NCBI GenBank assembly: GCA_050246635.1
Contig: JBFWVR010000003.1
Location: 186,001 to 250,000, forward strand
Direction of reading: 5' to 3'
DNA length: 64,000 nucleotides
Source of the DNA: JBFWVR01 sp050246635
Lineage (GTDB): Bacteria > Acidobacteriota > Vicinamibacteria > Vicinamibacterales > UBA2999
Each line of letters opens with the position of its first letter. The stretch's first letter is position 1. Both the position numbers and the translations under genes were made by a program. Below, piece by piece: positions 46,097-56,856 of this stretch. The notes under the pieces are model-generated. The model had not been told where the DNA came from. It made no database searches and saw only the letters and a program-made list of their open reading frames with translations.

Positions 46097-47010
46097 CCTA
46101 CGCGCAGTTCTATGCGGAGGAGATCGAGGCGGTCGCGGGGCTCACGGCGGCCCATCTCGTGGCGGCGTTCGCCGCGGTGCCGCGGGAACGGTTCCTTGGC
46201 CCCGGCCCCTGGACCGCGCGTGGGGAGGGTGAGGTCTTCGGCCCGCCGCGTACGACGTCGGACGCGGACCCGAAGCGCGTGTACCACAACCTGGCCATCG
46301 CCATCGACGCGTCGCGGCAGCTCTTCAACGGCGTGCCGTCGCTGCTGGCGGCCTGGATGCAGGCGCTCGGCGTCCGGCCGGGTGCGCGTGTGCTGCACGT
46401 CGGGGCGGGTACCGGCTACTACACGGCGGTGATGGCCGAGGCGGTCGGCGCGGACGGGCACGTGGAGGCGTGGGAGGTCGACGCGGCACTCGCGTCCCGC
46501 GCGCGCGATGGCCTGGCGGATCGGCCCAACGTGCTCGTCTACACCGGCGACGCCGCGGAGCACAGCCGGCCTTTCGACGTCGTGCTGGTGAATGCCGGCG
46601 CGACGCATCCGAGGCCATCGTGGCTCGACGCCCTCGCCCCCGGCGGCCGCCTGCTCGTGCCCCTGACCGTGACGATGCCGCCCGGGGCCCCGGTTGGCAA
46701 GGGCTTCGCGCTCCTGGTCGAACGGCCGTCCGAACCGGCTCCGGCCGCAATGGGGACCGTCCCCCTCTCTGCGCCGCAGGAATCCGACATGGGGACTGTC
46801 CCCATGTCCGCGAGCTACCCCGCGCGCTTCCTCAACATGGTCGCCATCTACAACGCTGCCGGGGCGCGCGACCCCGCCATCGAGGCACGCCTCGGGCAGG
46901 CGATGGCCCGCGGCGACTTCATGACCGTGCGCCGCCTGCGCCGCGATGCGCACGACGAGGGGGCTGGCTGCTGGCTGCACACGCCGGGGTTCTGCCTGTC
47001 GCGGGAGTGA
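46093..47010 (+). CDS. PCMT-like protein O-methyltransferase
   Basis: A 305-residue class I SAM methyltransferase resembling protein-L-isoaspartate O-methyltransferase: an N-terminal VPRERFLGP segment, the SAM-binding VLHVGAGTGYYTAVMA, acidic EAWEVDA and LVNAGATHP. Classical PCMTs are about 210-230 residues; here a C-terminal extension of about 90 is added. Residues 220-240 contain MGTVPLS and MGTVPMS, encoded by inserted GGGGAC-GTCCCC palindromes. The GTG start overlaps the previous stop (GTGA) after a GAGGAGG ribosome site. Confidence 0.78.
   Translation: MTYAQFYAEEIEAVAGLTAAHLVAAFAAVPRERFLGPGPWTARGEGEVFGPPRTTSDADPKRVYHNLAIAIDASRQLFNGVPSLLAAWMQALGVRPGARVLHVGAGTGYYTAVMAEAVGADGHVEAWEVDAALASRARDGLADRPNVLVYTGDAAEHSRPFDVVLVNAGATHPRPSWLDALAPGGRLLVPLTVTMPPGAPVGKGFALLVERPSEPAPAAMGTVPLSAPQESDMGTVPMSASYPARFLNMVAIYNAAGARDPAIEARLGQAMARGDFMTVRRLRRDAHDEGAGCWLHTPGFCLSRE
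46752..46806. repeat. Two in-frame GGGGAC-GTCCCC palindromes
   Basis: GGGGAC-C-GTCCCC (46752-46764) and CATGGGGAC-T-GTCCCCATG (46788-46806) are perfect palindromes inside the PCMT-like gene. They encode two MGTVP peptides 13 residues apart. A third copy lies just after the gene at 47024-47036. Confidence 0.82.
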
Positions 47011-47023
47011 GTGGGAGGGAAAT

Positions 47024-47040
47024 GGGGACAGTCCCCTTTT
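47024..47040 (+). terminator. GGGGACAGTCCCC palindrome with T-run
   Basis: GGGGAC-A-GTCCCC (47024-47036) is followed by TTTT (47037-47040), 14 bases after the PCMT-like stop. It may act as a weak terminator or be another copy of the dispersed palindrome; a stem of five pairs is the most it can form. Confidence 0.5.
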
Positions 47041-47068
47041 CCGAATCCCGTTCCGCTAAGATGGCGAA

Positions 47069-48205
47069 ATGGCAGACGTGAAGGCGAAAGCCGGGCTCGA
47101 AGACATCGTCGCGACCTCCTCCGGGATCTGCTTCATCGACGGGCAGCGCGGCATCCTGTCGTACCGGGGGTACGACATCCACGACCTGGCCCGGTTCGCC
47201 ACGTTCGAGGAGACCTGCTACCTGCTGTGGCATGGCCGGCTGCCGTCGCGGGCCGAGCTCGGCGACCTGCAGTCGCAGCTGGCGGCCGCGCGGCCGCTGC
47301 CCGAGCCGGTGATCCGGCTGATGAAGAGCCTGCCGCCGACCGACGGCATGGACGCGCTGCGCACGCTCACGTCCGCCCTCGCCCACTACGACCCGGATGC
47401 CAGCGACAACAGCCCGGCCGCCTCGTACCGCAAGGCCGTGCGGCTGACCGGCCAGCTCGCCAGCCTGGTGGCCACGTGGGGCCGCATGCAGGCGGGCGCC
47501 AACCCGGTGGCGCCGGACCCGGCGATGGGGCACGCCGCCAACTTCCTCTACATGCTCACCGGCGACCGCCCGGGGCCGACGGCCATTCGCGCGATGGACA
47601 TCGCGCTCACGCTGCACGCGGACCACGAGCTGAACGCCTCCACCTTTGCCGCGCGTGTCGCCGCCGCGACCCTTACCGACATCCACTCCGCCATCGTCGC
47701 GGGGATCGGCACGCTGAAGGGGCCGCTGCACGGCGGGGCGAACGCCGAGGTCATGAAGATGCTCATTGAGATCGGCGAGGACGCGGGCGCCGACCGGGTG
47801 GACGGCTACGTGCGAGGCAAGTTCGCGCGCAAGGAGAAGATCTCCGGCTTCGGCCACCGCGTGTACCGGACGGAGGACCCGCGCGCCACACACCTGCGCC
47901 GGATGTCGAAGGAGCTCGGACAGCAGGCCGGCCGCACGAAGTGGTACGAGATGAGCGAGCGCATCGAGTCGCTCGTGAAGAGCGAGAAGGGCCTGTTCCC
48001 GAACGTCGACTTCTACTCGGCGTCCGCGTACTACACGATGGGGATCGCCATCGACCTCTACACGCCCATCTTCGCGGTCAGCCGCGTCTCGGGCTGGACC
48101 GCGCACGTGCTGGAGCAGTACGCGAACAACCGGCTCATCCGGCCGCGCGCGGAGTACACCGGCCCGACGTATCCCCAGACCTGGCTGCCTCTCGAGCAGC
48201 GCTGA
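47069..48205 (+). CDS. gltA: Citrate synthase
   Basis: A 378-residue citrate synthase of the short, dimeric type found in many bacteria. It condenses oxaloacetate and acetyl-CoA at the entry to the TCA cycle. The active-site histidines lie in LHADHELNAS and GPLHGGANAEV; FGHRVYR and the aspartate in NVDFYSA complete the site. The ATG has no ribosome site; a TAAGAT -10-like box ends 6 bases before it. A 2-methylcitrate synthase role cannot be excluded, since the families overlap. Confidence 0.92.
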   Translation: MADVKAKAGLEDIVATSSGICFIDGQRGILSYRGYDIHDLARFATFEETCYLLWHGRLPSRAELGDLQSQLAAARPLPEPVIRLMKSLPPTDGMDALRTLTSALAHYDPDASDNSPAASYRKAVRLTGQLASLVATWGRMQAGANPVAPDPAMGHAANFLYMLTGDRPGPTAIRAMDIALTLHADHELNASTFAARVAAATLTDIHSAIVAGIGTLKGPLHGGANAEVMKMLIEIGEDAGADRVDGYVRGKFARKEKISGFGHRVYRTEDPRATHLRRMSKELGQQAGRTKWYEMSERIESLVKSEKGLFPNVDFYSASAYYTMGIAIDLYTPIFAVSRVSGWTAHVLEQYANNRLIRPRAEYTGPTYPQTWLPLEQR

Positions 48206-48209
48206 CGCC

Positions 48210-48959
48210 ATGCGCCGCGTCCGCGCCGCCACCGGCACCGCCGCCGTCGCCGTGCTGCTCGGCGCCGTGCCAGCCGCACAGGACCAGGGGCTCGTCGGCG
48301 AGATCCGCCAGATCGTCTCGTTCCACCTGTCGCCGGGCTCGTTGGTGCAGGTGGAGCAGATCTACCGCCAGCAACTGCTGCCGATCTACGAGGGCATCAC
48401 CCCACTCCTCCGGTTGCGCGCGTACCACGAGGCCGAGAGCCCTGAGCCGGTGGACCTGGTGATCGTGAGCGCCTACCGGGACATGGCGGGCATGGACCAG
48501 GCCAACGACATGCTGCGGCGCCCGGCCCGGGGCGGCCTGTCGCCCCTGCGGTTCTACGACCAGATCAGCCGCCACACGGTGGCCCACACCGACCAGTTCG
48601 TCGAGATGCGGCCACGCCTCAGTGATCCGGTGAGCGACCAGGAGCCCCCGCCCGAGATCACGGTCTTCGAGTACGTCCAGCTCGTGCCGGCCGCGCACGA
48701 CGCCTACGAGGAACTGCTGGCGGGGCGTGTGCGCGACTTCGAGAAGGACGAGGCGCTCTACGCCTGGTCCGAGACCGGCCGGCTGATCGTCGCGGACGGG
48801 TGGGACTACCTGCGGACCTACGGCCTCCGGTCGTTGGCCGACTGGCAGGAGTATCAGGGGCGGATCCGCGCCGCGGAGTTCGGTCCGGACCTGGCCGGGA
48901 TCACCATGCGGAAAAAGACGCTGGTGCTGCGCCGCGCGCCCGAGATGTCCGTACGCTGA
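48210..48959 (+). CDS. Secreted protein with two DABB/NIPSNAP-like halves
   Basis: A 249-residue protein starting with a signal peptide (ATGTAAVAVLLGAVPAAQ). The mature part has two halves of about 80 residues, each with a strand-helix-strand pattern (QIVSFHLSPGSLVQVEQIYR; FEYVQLVPAAHDAYEELLAG) that resembles dimeric alpha-beta barrel or NIPSNAP-like domains. This is a fold guess by eye; function is unknown. It begins 4 bases after citrate synthase and is probably co-transcribed. Confidence 0.62.
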   Translation: MRRVRAATGTAAVAVLLGAVPAAQDQGLVGEIRQIVSFHLSPGSLVQVEQIYRQQLLPIYEGITPLLRLRAYHEAESPEPVDLVIVSAYRDMAGMDQANDMLRRPARGGLSPLRFYDQISRHTVAHTDQFVEMRPRLSDPVSDQEPPPEITVFEYVQLVPAAHDAYEELLAGRVRDFEKDEALYAWSETGRLIVADGWDYLRTYGLRSLADWQEYQGRIRAAEFGPDLAGITMRKKTLVLRRAPEMSVR

Positions 48960-49010
48960 CCGCCGTCGCCGCCGGCCGGTGCCGATCCATGTCCGTCTAA
49001 TCCTCGGGTG

Positions 49011-50858
49011 ATGCGAGAGCTGCCGCGCGCCCGTCCGCCTCGCGTGCCCCCCGCGCTGGTCGCGGCCGGGCTCTTCCTCCTCGTGCCGCTGGTGCTGACG
49101 TGGCCGCTGGCCGCGCGGATCGGCACGGCCGTGCCGAACGACCTCGGCGACCCGCTGCTGCTCGTGCGTACGCTCGCCTGGAACGCGGCCACGCTGCCCC
49201 TGAGCCCCGGCTGGTGGAGCCCGCCGTTCTTCCATCCCCTGCCCGACGCCATCACGTTCACGGATCACCTGCTCGGCCTGTCGCTCATCGCGTCGCCCCT
49301 GCAGTGGCTCGGGCTGTCGCCACTGGCCGCCTACGACGTCACCTACCTCTGTTCGTGGTGGTTGTCCGGCCTCGCGGCATGGCTGCTGTGCCGCGCCCTC
49401 ACGGGGCGTGACGATGCCGCGCTGGTCGGGGGCCTCGCATTCGTGCTCGCCCCGTACCGGTTCTCGCAGACCGCGCACCTGCAGATCCTCGCGACCTGGT
49501 GGCTGCCCCTGATGTTCCTCGCGCTCCACCGCGCGCGAGAGGCGCCGACCTGGCGGGCCGCGGCGTTCGTCGCGGGATGCTGGCTGCTCCAGGGCCTGTC
49601 GGCGGCGTATTACCTCGTGTACGGACTGGTGGCGATGGCCGCCTGGATGGTCTGGTTCGCGCGCGGGCCGGGGCAGGCCCGACTCTGGGCGCGTGTCCTC
49701 GCCTGCGGCGTCGTGGCCGGCCTGCTGCTGGTGCCCCTGCTCCTGCCGTACCGCGCGACCTACGACGCGCTCGGGCTGTCGTGGAGCATCGGCGAGATTC
49801 GGGATCTGAGCGCGGATGTCCTCGGCCTGGTGCGGGCCGACAGCGGCTTGTGGATGTGGTCACGGGTCCTGCCGCCGCTCGCAGCCGAGGAGCAGTTGTT
49901 CCCGGGCCTGGCGATTGTCGCCCTGTCGGTCGTGGCGCTGTGGCATCGCGGCCCGTGGACGGTACCCGCGTGGCCGCTGTCGACCCTCCTGCTCGGCGTC
50001 GCGGTGGCCGCGCAACTGGCCGCGGCGCTGGCGATGCTGGCGCCAGGTCGCGTGCACGTGTTCGGCGTCACCTTCATCTCGATCACCAACGCGCTGAAGC
50101 CGCTGACCGTCATGGTGTGGGCGCTGCTGCTGGCGTTGGCGTGTTCGCGGCCGGTCCGTGAGGGCTGGAAGCACCGTGACACGGCAATGGGCTACGCCCT
50201 CATCGTGGCCGTGGCCTTCGTCGTCGCGCTGGGCCCGACACCGACGGTGGCTGGCGTGCCCATCTGGTACCAGGCGCCCTATGCGTGGGTGGTGAACTGG
50301 CCCGGGTTCGCGGAGCTGCGGGTGCCCGCGCGGATGTGGATGTACGCGACGTTGGGACTGGCAGTGCTGGCGGCGTACGGCTTCGCCCGTATCCGGGCGT
50401 CGGGCCTGAAGGTGCTGGCCGCCGGACTGGTGGCCTGTGTCGTCGTCGAAGGCCTGGGCGCGGTGCCGCTCTTTGCCCCTCCCGACGATGTCGCGGTGCC
50501 GCCCGATGTGCGCGCCGTCATCGAGCTGCCGGCGGGGGACCCTGCCGTCGACCTTCGCGCGATGTACCGGCAGCTCTCCCACCACGTGCCGGTCGTCAAC
50601 GGCTACAGCGGGCACTATCCGCCGGCCTACATCCAGCTGGTCATGGCCCTGCAGCGAGGCGACGCCCTGCGGTTGTGGGTGCTGGCGCGTGACGTGGGGC
50701 CGCTTGCGATCGTCGTCAATCGCGACCGTCCCGAATCAGGGTGGTGGGCCGACCTGGCCGAGCGCGCCGGCGCGCGCTGCGGCGCTGAGGCGACGCTGAC
50801 GGTCTGCCGGCTCGATGCCACCGCCGTCCCCGCGCCCGCGCCGGCGCCGGCGCCGTAG
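49011..50858 (+). CDS. Polytopic membrane protein, GT-C glycosyltransferase-like
   Basis: A 615-residue protein with about ten or more membrane helices and a soluble C-terminal domain of about 140 residues. The first periplasmic loop has acidic residues (TAVPNDLGDPLLL) where GT-C enzymes keep their catalytic aspartate, and the helix pattern is like that of lipid-linked-sugar transferases. The substrate is unknown. The tail is an Ala-Pro repeat. The ATG at 49011 follows a GTG at 49008 that may be used instead. Confidence 0.72.
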   Translation: MRELPRARPPRVPPALVAAGLFLLVPLVLTWPLAARIGTAVPNDLGDPLLLVRTLAWNAATLPLSPGWWSPPFFHPLPDAITFTDHLLGLSLIASPLQWLGLSPLAAYDVTYLCSWWLSGLAAWLLCRALTGRDDAALVGGLAFVLAPYRFSQTAHLQILATWWLPLMFLALHRAREAPTWRAAAFVAGCWLLQGLSAAYYLVYGLVAMAAWMVWFARGPGQARLWARVLACGVVAGLLLVPLLLPYRATYDALGLSWSIGEIRDLSADVLGLVRADSGLWMWSRVLPPLAAEEQLFPGLAIVALSVVALWHRGPWTVPAWPLSTLLLGVAVAAQLAAALAMLAPGRVHVFGVTFISITNALKPLTVMVWALLLALACSRPVREGWKHRDTAMGYALIVAVAFVVALGPTPTVAGVPIWYQAPYAWVVNWPGFAELRVPARMWMYATLGLAVLAAYGFARIRASGLKVLAAGLVACVVVEGLGAVPLFAPPDDVAVPPDVRAVIELPAGDPAVDLRAMYRQLSHHVPVVNGYSGHYPPAYIQLVMALQRGDALRLWVLARDVGPLAIVVNRDRPESGWWADLAERAGARCGAEATLTVCRLDATAVPAPAPAPAP

Positions 50859-50885
50859 GGGGGCGGCGGGCCCGGCTCACGGAAC

Positions 50886-50905
50886 TGCGCGCACGTATGC
50901 GCGCA
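50886..50905. terminator. Hairpin between convergent GT-C-like and mlaD genes
   Basis: TGCGCGCA (50886-50893), the loop CGTA and TGCGCGCA (50898-50905) form a perfect 8-pair stem. It lies between two convergent genes in a 95-base gap. No T-run follows on either side. Confidence 0.45.
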
Positions 50906-50953
50906 CGCGGTGCCCACGCTCGAGGAGCGCATACACGAGCGCGGCGTCCTGTT

Positions 50954-52357
50954 CTACGATCCACCACGCAACGCGTCATTCGACACGAACATCGTCAGCG
51001 CGACGCCCGACCAGCTCCCGTCGTTCGACGGGCTGCCCGGCGCCTCGTCGCCAAGTGGCATGACGCCGGTGTGGGCCTCGTCGCGGTCAAATCGTTCGAG
51101 CAGGTAGTCCCGTACGCGCCGGGCGCGGTCCAGCGACACGAGGTACTGGTGATCCACCGTGCCGTCGCGCGCGTATCCCTCGACGACGAGGGGCGTGTCG
51201 AGAGGGTATTGCAGCAGCTGCGCCATCGCGGCATCGAGCCGCTGCCGTCCCTCGTCGGTGAGGCGCCCGGCCGTATCCGCGGGCCGCTGGGCATCGGTGG
51301 GGGTGCCGGAGGGCGCGAACAGGAGATCGGCGTCGAGCCAGATGCGGACGGCGGTCCGGCCACGCTCGAGCAGGCCCTCGCGGTAGGCCTCGCGCGAGAT
51401 GGAATCGAGGTCGAAGAAGCCGCGGTCGCGGAAATATCCGCTGAAGAGGAAGTTCCGTTTGAGCGCCTCGGTGCTCTCGGCCAGGTCCGAGGTGACCTCG
51501 TCCACCCGGGAGAGCGTGCCGCGGATCGAGGTCGAGAAGCGCGCGCCGCCGCCCTCGGGCGACGTGAAGTCCTGCACGGCGGCCCGGGCGCTCTCGACCG
51601 TCTCGCGCACGGCCTGCGCCGTGCGCTGCGCCTCGGCGCCCACGTTCGTCATCTGGTCGTAGAAGGTCGTGTCGGTGAGCAGCCGGCCGACGGTGCCTTC
51701 GCCGCGCCGCACGCCGTCGACGACGGTCCGCACGTCGGCGACCGTCCGCTGCACGTCGGCCATCGTCCGCGTGCTTGCCGTCATGATGGCGTCCACGTGG
51801 TCGCCCTGGCGCTCGACGATTCGCTGTGTCGCCTCCACGGTGCCCGTGGCGGCGTCGACCATGCCGGACACGTCCCCGGTCAGCTGGACGATCTGGTCGC
51901 TCACGTCCTGGAACGTGTCCCGGCCTTCCCGAATCAGGTCGGCGAACTCGATCGGGTCGCGCCCCGGCAGGACCGCGCCCTCGCCCGCCCGGGGCGCATC
52001 ATCCGACCCCGGGCTCACCTGGACGAACGTGTTGCCCACGATGCCGTCCGTCTGGATGTCGCACACCGAGTCGGTGCGCACGAGGGCCTGGACGTCCTCG
52101 CGGATGCGCAGGTGGACGACGAACGGATCCGAGGGGCGTGACGGGATGTCGATCTCGGTCACTTCGCCGGCGTTCAGGCCCGCCACGCGCACCTGCGTGC
52201 CGACGACGAGCCCGGTCACCTTGGTGAAGGTCGTCGAAACCCGGAACTGGTCCGAGAAGAGCATGCGGCGCTCGCCGATGAGGAACAGCCCCGCGGCGAA
52301 GAGCAGCACCCCGCCCAGGACGAACGCACCCACCACCGCCTCACGACTCCGTGCCAC
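50954..52357 (-). CDS. mlaD: MlaD-family MCE protein with C-terminal OmpA-like domain
   Basis: A 467-residue protein. One N-terminal helix (AFVLGGVLLFAAGLFLIG) leads to the MCE domain (about residues 37-120, VTGLVVGTQVRVAGLNAGEV), then a long helical segment and, near residues 370-460, a region like the OmpA peptidoglycan-binding domain (VVEGYARDGT, LSLDRARRVRDYL-like). MlaD forms the periplasmic lipid-binding ring of the MlaFEDB transporter. The OmpA-like part is an unusual addition. The GTG at 52357 starts 35 bases after mlaF. Confidence 0.83.
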   Translation of the reverse strand: MARSREAVVGAFVLGGVLLFAAGLFLIGERRMLFSDQFRVSTTFTKVTGLVVGTQVRVAGLNAGEVTEIDIPSRPSDPFVVHLRIREDVQALVRTDSVCDIQTDGIVGNTFVQVSPGSDDAPRAGEGAVLPGRDPIEFADLIREGRDTFQDVSDQIVQLTGDVSGMVDAATGTVEATQRIVERQGDHVDAIMTASTRTMADVQRTVADVRTVVDGVRRGEGTVGRLLTDTTFYDQMTNVGAEAQRTAQAVRETVESARAAVQDFTSPEGGGARFSTSIRGTLSRVDEVTSDLAESTEALKRNFLFSGYFRDRGFFDLDSISREAYREGLLERGRTAVRIWLDADLLFAPSGTPTDAQRPADTAGRLTDEGRQRLDAAMAQLLQYPLDTPLVVEGYARDGTVDHQYLVSLDRARRVRDYLLERFDRDEAHTGVMPLGDEAPGSPSNDGSWSGVALTMFVSNDALRGGS

Positions 52358-52392
52358 GTCTGTACCCTGCCTTCCACCCGGCCGTGCCGGCG

Positions 52393-53154
52393 TCAGCCCG
52401 TGCCCGGCGTGTCCATGAACTGCCGGACGAGCGGGACGTCGCTCGCGTCCATGTCGTCCACCGTGCCCTGGGCGATGATCCGGCCCTCGTGCAGGAACAC
52501 CAGCTCGTCGCCCAGGAACCGCGCGCTCGGGATGTTGTGCGTCACGACGAGCAGCGTCGTGTTCGACCGCTCCTTCATGTCCACGAGCAGGCGGTCGATC
52601 TCGCCGGCCGTGATCGGGTCGAGGCCCGCGCTGGGCTCGTCCACCAGCATCACCGCCGGTTCGAGCACGAGGGCGCGCGCCAGCCCCACGCGCTTGCGCA
52701 TCCCCCCCGACAGGTCTGCCGGCATCTTGTCGTATTCCTTCGGCAGCCCGACCGCCTCGAGCAACGCCTGCACCCGATCCCGGATCTCGTCCTCGCCGTG
52801 GTCGCTGTGGCGGCGCAGGGGGAAGGCGATGTTCTCGCCGACGGAGATGGAGTCGAAGAGCGCGGCGTTCTGGAACACCATCCCGATCCGGAGGCGCACA
52901 CGCGCCAGCTCACGCCCGGCCAGGGCGGAGACCTCCGCGCCCTCCACGAAGACCGCCCCGGCGTCCGGCCGCATCAACCCGACGATGTGCTTGAGCGCCA
53001 CGCTCTTGCCGGTGCCGCTGCGCCCCAGGATGCAGACGGCGCGCCCCGCCGGCACCCGCAGCGACACGCGATCCAGCACGCGGCGCGGACCGAACGACTT
53101 CGTCAGGTCCCGCAGCTCGACCGAGGGAACCTCGCGGGCGGTGTCCTCAGGCAT
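52393..53154 (-). CDS. mlaF: Lipid transport ABC ATPase MlaF
   Basis: A 253-residue ABC ATPase. Walker A is GRSGTGKS, the Q-loop lies in VFQNAALFDSISV, the signature in LSGGMRKRVGLARAL, Walker B in VMLVDEPSAGLDP and the switch histidine in VVTHN. These and its partners mark it as MlaF, which powers phospholipid movement between the membranes. Its ATG overlaps the mlaE stop by 8 bases. Confidence 0.93.
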   Translation of the reverse strand: MPEDTAREVPSVELRDLTKSFGPRRVLDRVSLRVPAGRAVCILGRSGTGKSVALKHIVGLMRPDAGAVFVEGAEVSALAGRELARVRLRIGMVFQNAALFDSISVGENIAFPLRRHSDHGEDEIRDRVQALLEAVGLPKEYDKMPADLSGGMRKRVGLARALVLEPAVMLVDEPSAGLDPITAGEIDRLLVDMKERSNTTLLVVTHNIPSARFLGDELVFLHEGRIIAQGTVDDMDASDVPLVRQFMDTPGTG

Positions 53155-53905
53155 AGAAGAACTGAATGATGCGCACCAGGAGCACGTTGACCACGATTAG
53201 CAGGATCGATGCCGTCACGACGCTTCGCGTGGACGCCTGCCCGACGCCCGCGGTGCCCCCGGACGTGTTGAGGCCGAGGTAGCACGCGACCGTGGCGATG
53301 ATGAAGCCGAACACCGTGGTCTTGATGGTTGCCGGGATGATGTCGGCGAACTCGATCGCGCTCAGGGCCTCGCGAAAGTAGCCGGTGAAGGTGACGCCCG
53401 TGATGGCGGTCTCGGCGAGGAACCCGCCCGTGATGCCCGTGAAGTTCATCACCGTGGTCAGGATGGGCAGCGCGATGACACACGCGATGACGCGCGTGAC
53501 CACCAGGTAGCGGAACGAGTCGACGGCGACCGCCTCCAGCGCGTCCACCTGCTCGGTGACCTGCATCGCCCCGAGTTCGGCGCCGATACCGGCGCCGACC
53601 CGCCCCGAGAGCAGCAGGCCCGCCACGAGGGGCCCGGTCTCCCGCACGAGCGCCATCGCCAGGCCGGCCGGGATCAGCGACTCGGCCCCGAACCGCTCCA
53701 GCGACGACCGCGTGTGCATCGAGAGCACCACGCCGACCGCCAGGCCCGCGGCGGCGATCAGCGGCAGCGAGCGGACACCCAGCTCGAAGAGCTGCTTGAC
53801 CGTCTCGCGGAACTCATAGGGGGGCTTCCATACCTCCAGCAGCACGCGTCCCGCGAACCGCGAGCCGTCCGCCACCCCCTCGAGCCACTGGACCAGACGC
53901 TGCAC
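53147..53905 (-). CDS. mlaE: Lipid transport permease MlaE
   Basis: A 252-residue permease with five or six membrane helices. ETGPLVAGLLLSGRVGAGIG and ELGAMQVTEQVDALEAV are the signatures of the MlaE family. It forms the inner-membrane part of the MlaFEDB complex. The GTG at 53905 has GGAGGAGG 7 bases before it; an earlier in-frame ATG at 53929 lacks one. It is the first gene of the mlaEFD operon. The gap of 136 bases upstream holds no gene. Confidence 0.92.
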   Translation of the reverse strand: MQRLVQWLEGVADGSRFAGRVLLEVWKPPYEFRETVKQLFELGVRSLPLIAAAGLAVGVVLSMHTRSSLERFGAESLIPAGLAMALVRETGPLVAGLLLSGRVGAGIGAELGAMQVTEQVDALEAVAVDSFRYLVVTRVIACVIALPILTTVMNFTGITGGFLAETAITGVTFTGYFREALSAIEFADIIPATIKTTVFGFIIATVACYLGLNTSGGTAGVGQASTRSVVTASILLIVVNVLLVRIIQFFYA

Positions 53906-54041
53906 GTGCTCTCCTCCTCCCCGGCACACCGGTCCTGGCGGAACCCGTGTTCGGTTCGCGAAGCGGCCGTTCTGCCAACCGGCTGGCCCTCGCGCCCCGC
54001 GTGACGTGTCTTGCCCTGAAGACGTCGCTGATATCCCGGGA

Positions 54042-54956
54042 CTAGAACAGCTTGTAGACGAGGCCCACGTGGACCACGGTGGTGTCGGCGTCGACCGTCC
54101 GTGCCGAGAGCCGGCCCCCCTCGACGAACGTGAGGTCGAGGGCCGTCATGACACGCCCCAGCGACACGTTCACCGCGGTGCGACGGCTCGTGTCGATCCA
54201 CACCGATACCCCGGGCCGCCACACGAAGCCGTTGTCCACGCCCACGGCGAGCCGCCCGGCGCGGCCATCGGTGGGCACCGTGAGGCCATTGAAGCTGTAG
54301 CCCGCGACGAGCGACGGCGACACACTGAACCGGCCGCGGCTGAGCGTGTACCCGAGCCCTGCCATCAGCGGCCGCACCGAGACGTCGCTGGCGGCATCCC
54401 CCGATGGTGAGGCCTGCACGGTGGTGCGGAACCAGTCGAACGCAATCGCCGGGCCGAGCCCCTCGCCGGACCCGAGGCGGACCAGCGGGCCGCCAAACGC
54501 CCTGGAGTCGAGCCGGTCATCACCGGGGCGGCTCCAGCCGACCGACGCGCCCGCGGCGAAGTGGTCGTAGGTGCGTTCGAGCTCGGCGAACTCCGCCTCG
54601 GGAGACCCGGCGAACCCGCGGGTGCGTGGTGGAGGCGAGGCATCCGGCTCCGGCCTGATCGAGAGGTCCCGCACCACGCGGGTCACGCCGCTCACGGCGC
54701 CGGCCACCGCTTCGGCGCGCGCGGCTTCGGCCTCGGTGGCGACGCGCCCGGTCAGGCGCACGACACCCGGAGCCTCCACACGCGCGGTAATGGGGCGCGT
54801 GCCGATATCGGGATCGTTCACGAGGGCGGTGGTCACCCGCGCGGCGAGGTGCGCACGCTCCACGGCCGCCTGGTCGAGGGCCCGGGCGCAGGCGGGCAGG
54901 GCGACGAGGGCGAGGACCAGGCCGAGCCGGAGCCGGCCGCGGGTCGGGGCTCCCAT
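54042..54956 (-). CDS. BON-domain protein with C-terminal beta-barrel-like region
   Basis: A 304-residue exported protein. The N-terminus has a hydrophobic stretch and LPAC, which may be a lipobox. Residues about 35-105 form a BON domain (RVTTALVNDPDI, VVRLTGRVATEAEAARAEA), and residues about 130-304 alternate polar and nonpolar in the way of an outer-membrane barrel, ending in LVYKLF with a terminal Phe. A lipid anchor and a barrel do not fit easily together, so one signal may be misleading. It may support the mla system just downstream, but that is inference. Confidence 0.65.
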   Translation of the reverse strand: MGAPTRGRLRLGLVLALVALPACARALDQAAVERAHLAARVTTALVNDPDIGTRPITARVEAPGVVRLTGRVATEAEAARAEAVAGAVSGVTRVVRDLSIRPEPDASPPPRTRGFAGSPEAEFAELERTYDHFAAGASVGWSRPGDDRLDSRAFGGPLVRLGSGEGLGPAIAFDWFRTTVQASPSGDAASDVSVRPLMAGLGYTLSRGRFSVSPSLVAGYSFNGLTVPTDGRAGRLAVGVDNGFVWRPGVSVWIDTSRRTAVNVSLGRVMTALDLTFVEGGRLSARTVDADTTVVHVGLVYKLF

Positions 54957-55056
54957 CTCCCGAGCCTATCACCGCGATCGCGGAGGCCCGGACGGGCCAG
55001 CTGAGCACGGTGCCCGGCGATCCGGCATAATAGAACGGGCTTCACAGACTAAGACG

Positions 55057-56852
<1,796 letters not shown>

Positions 56853-56856
<4 letters not shown>

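Noticed and set aside
47024..47040. A strong intrinsic terminator after the PCMT-like gene
   Set aside because: The stem is at most five pairs with a usable loop; the palindrome is more likely a dispersed repeat, so confidence was lowered.
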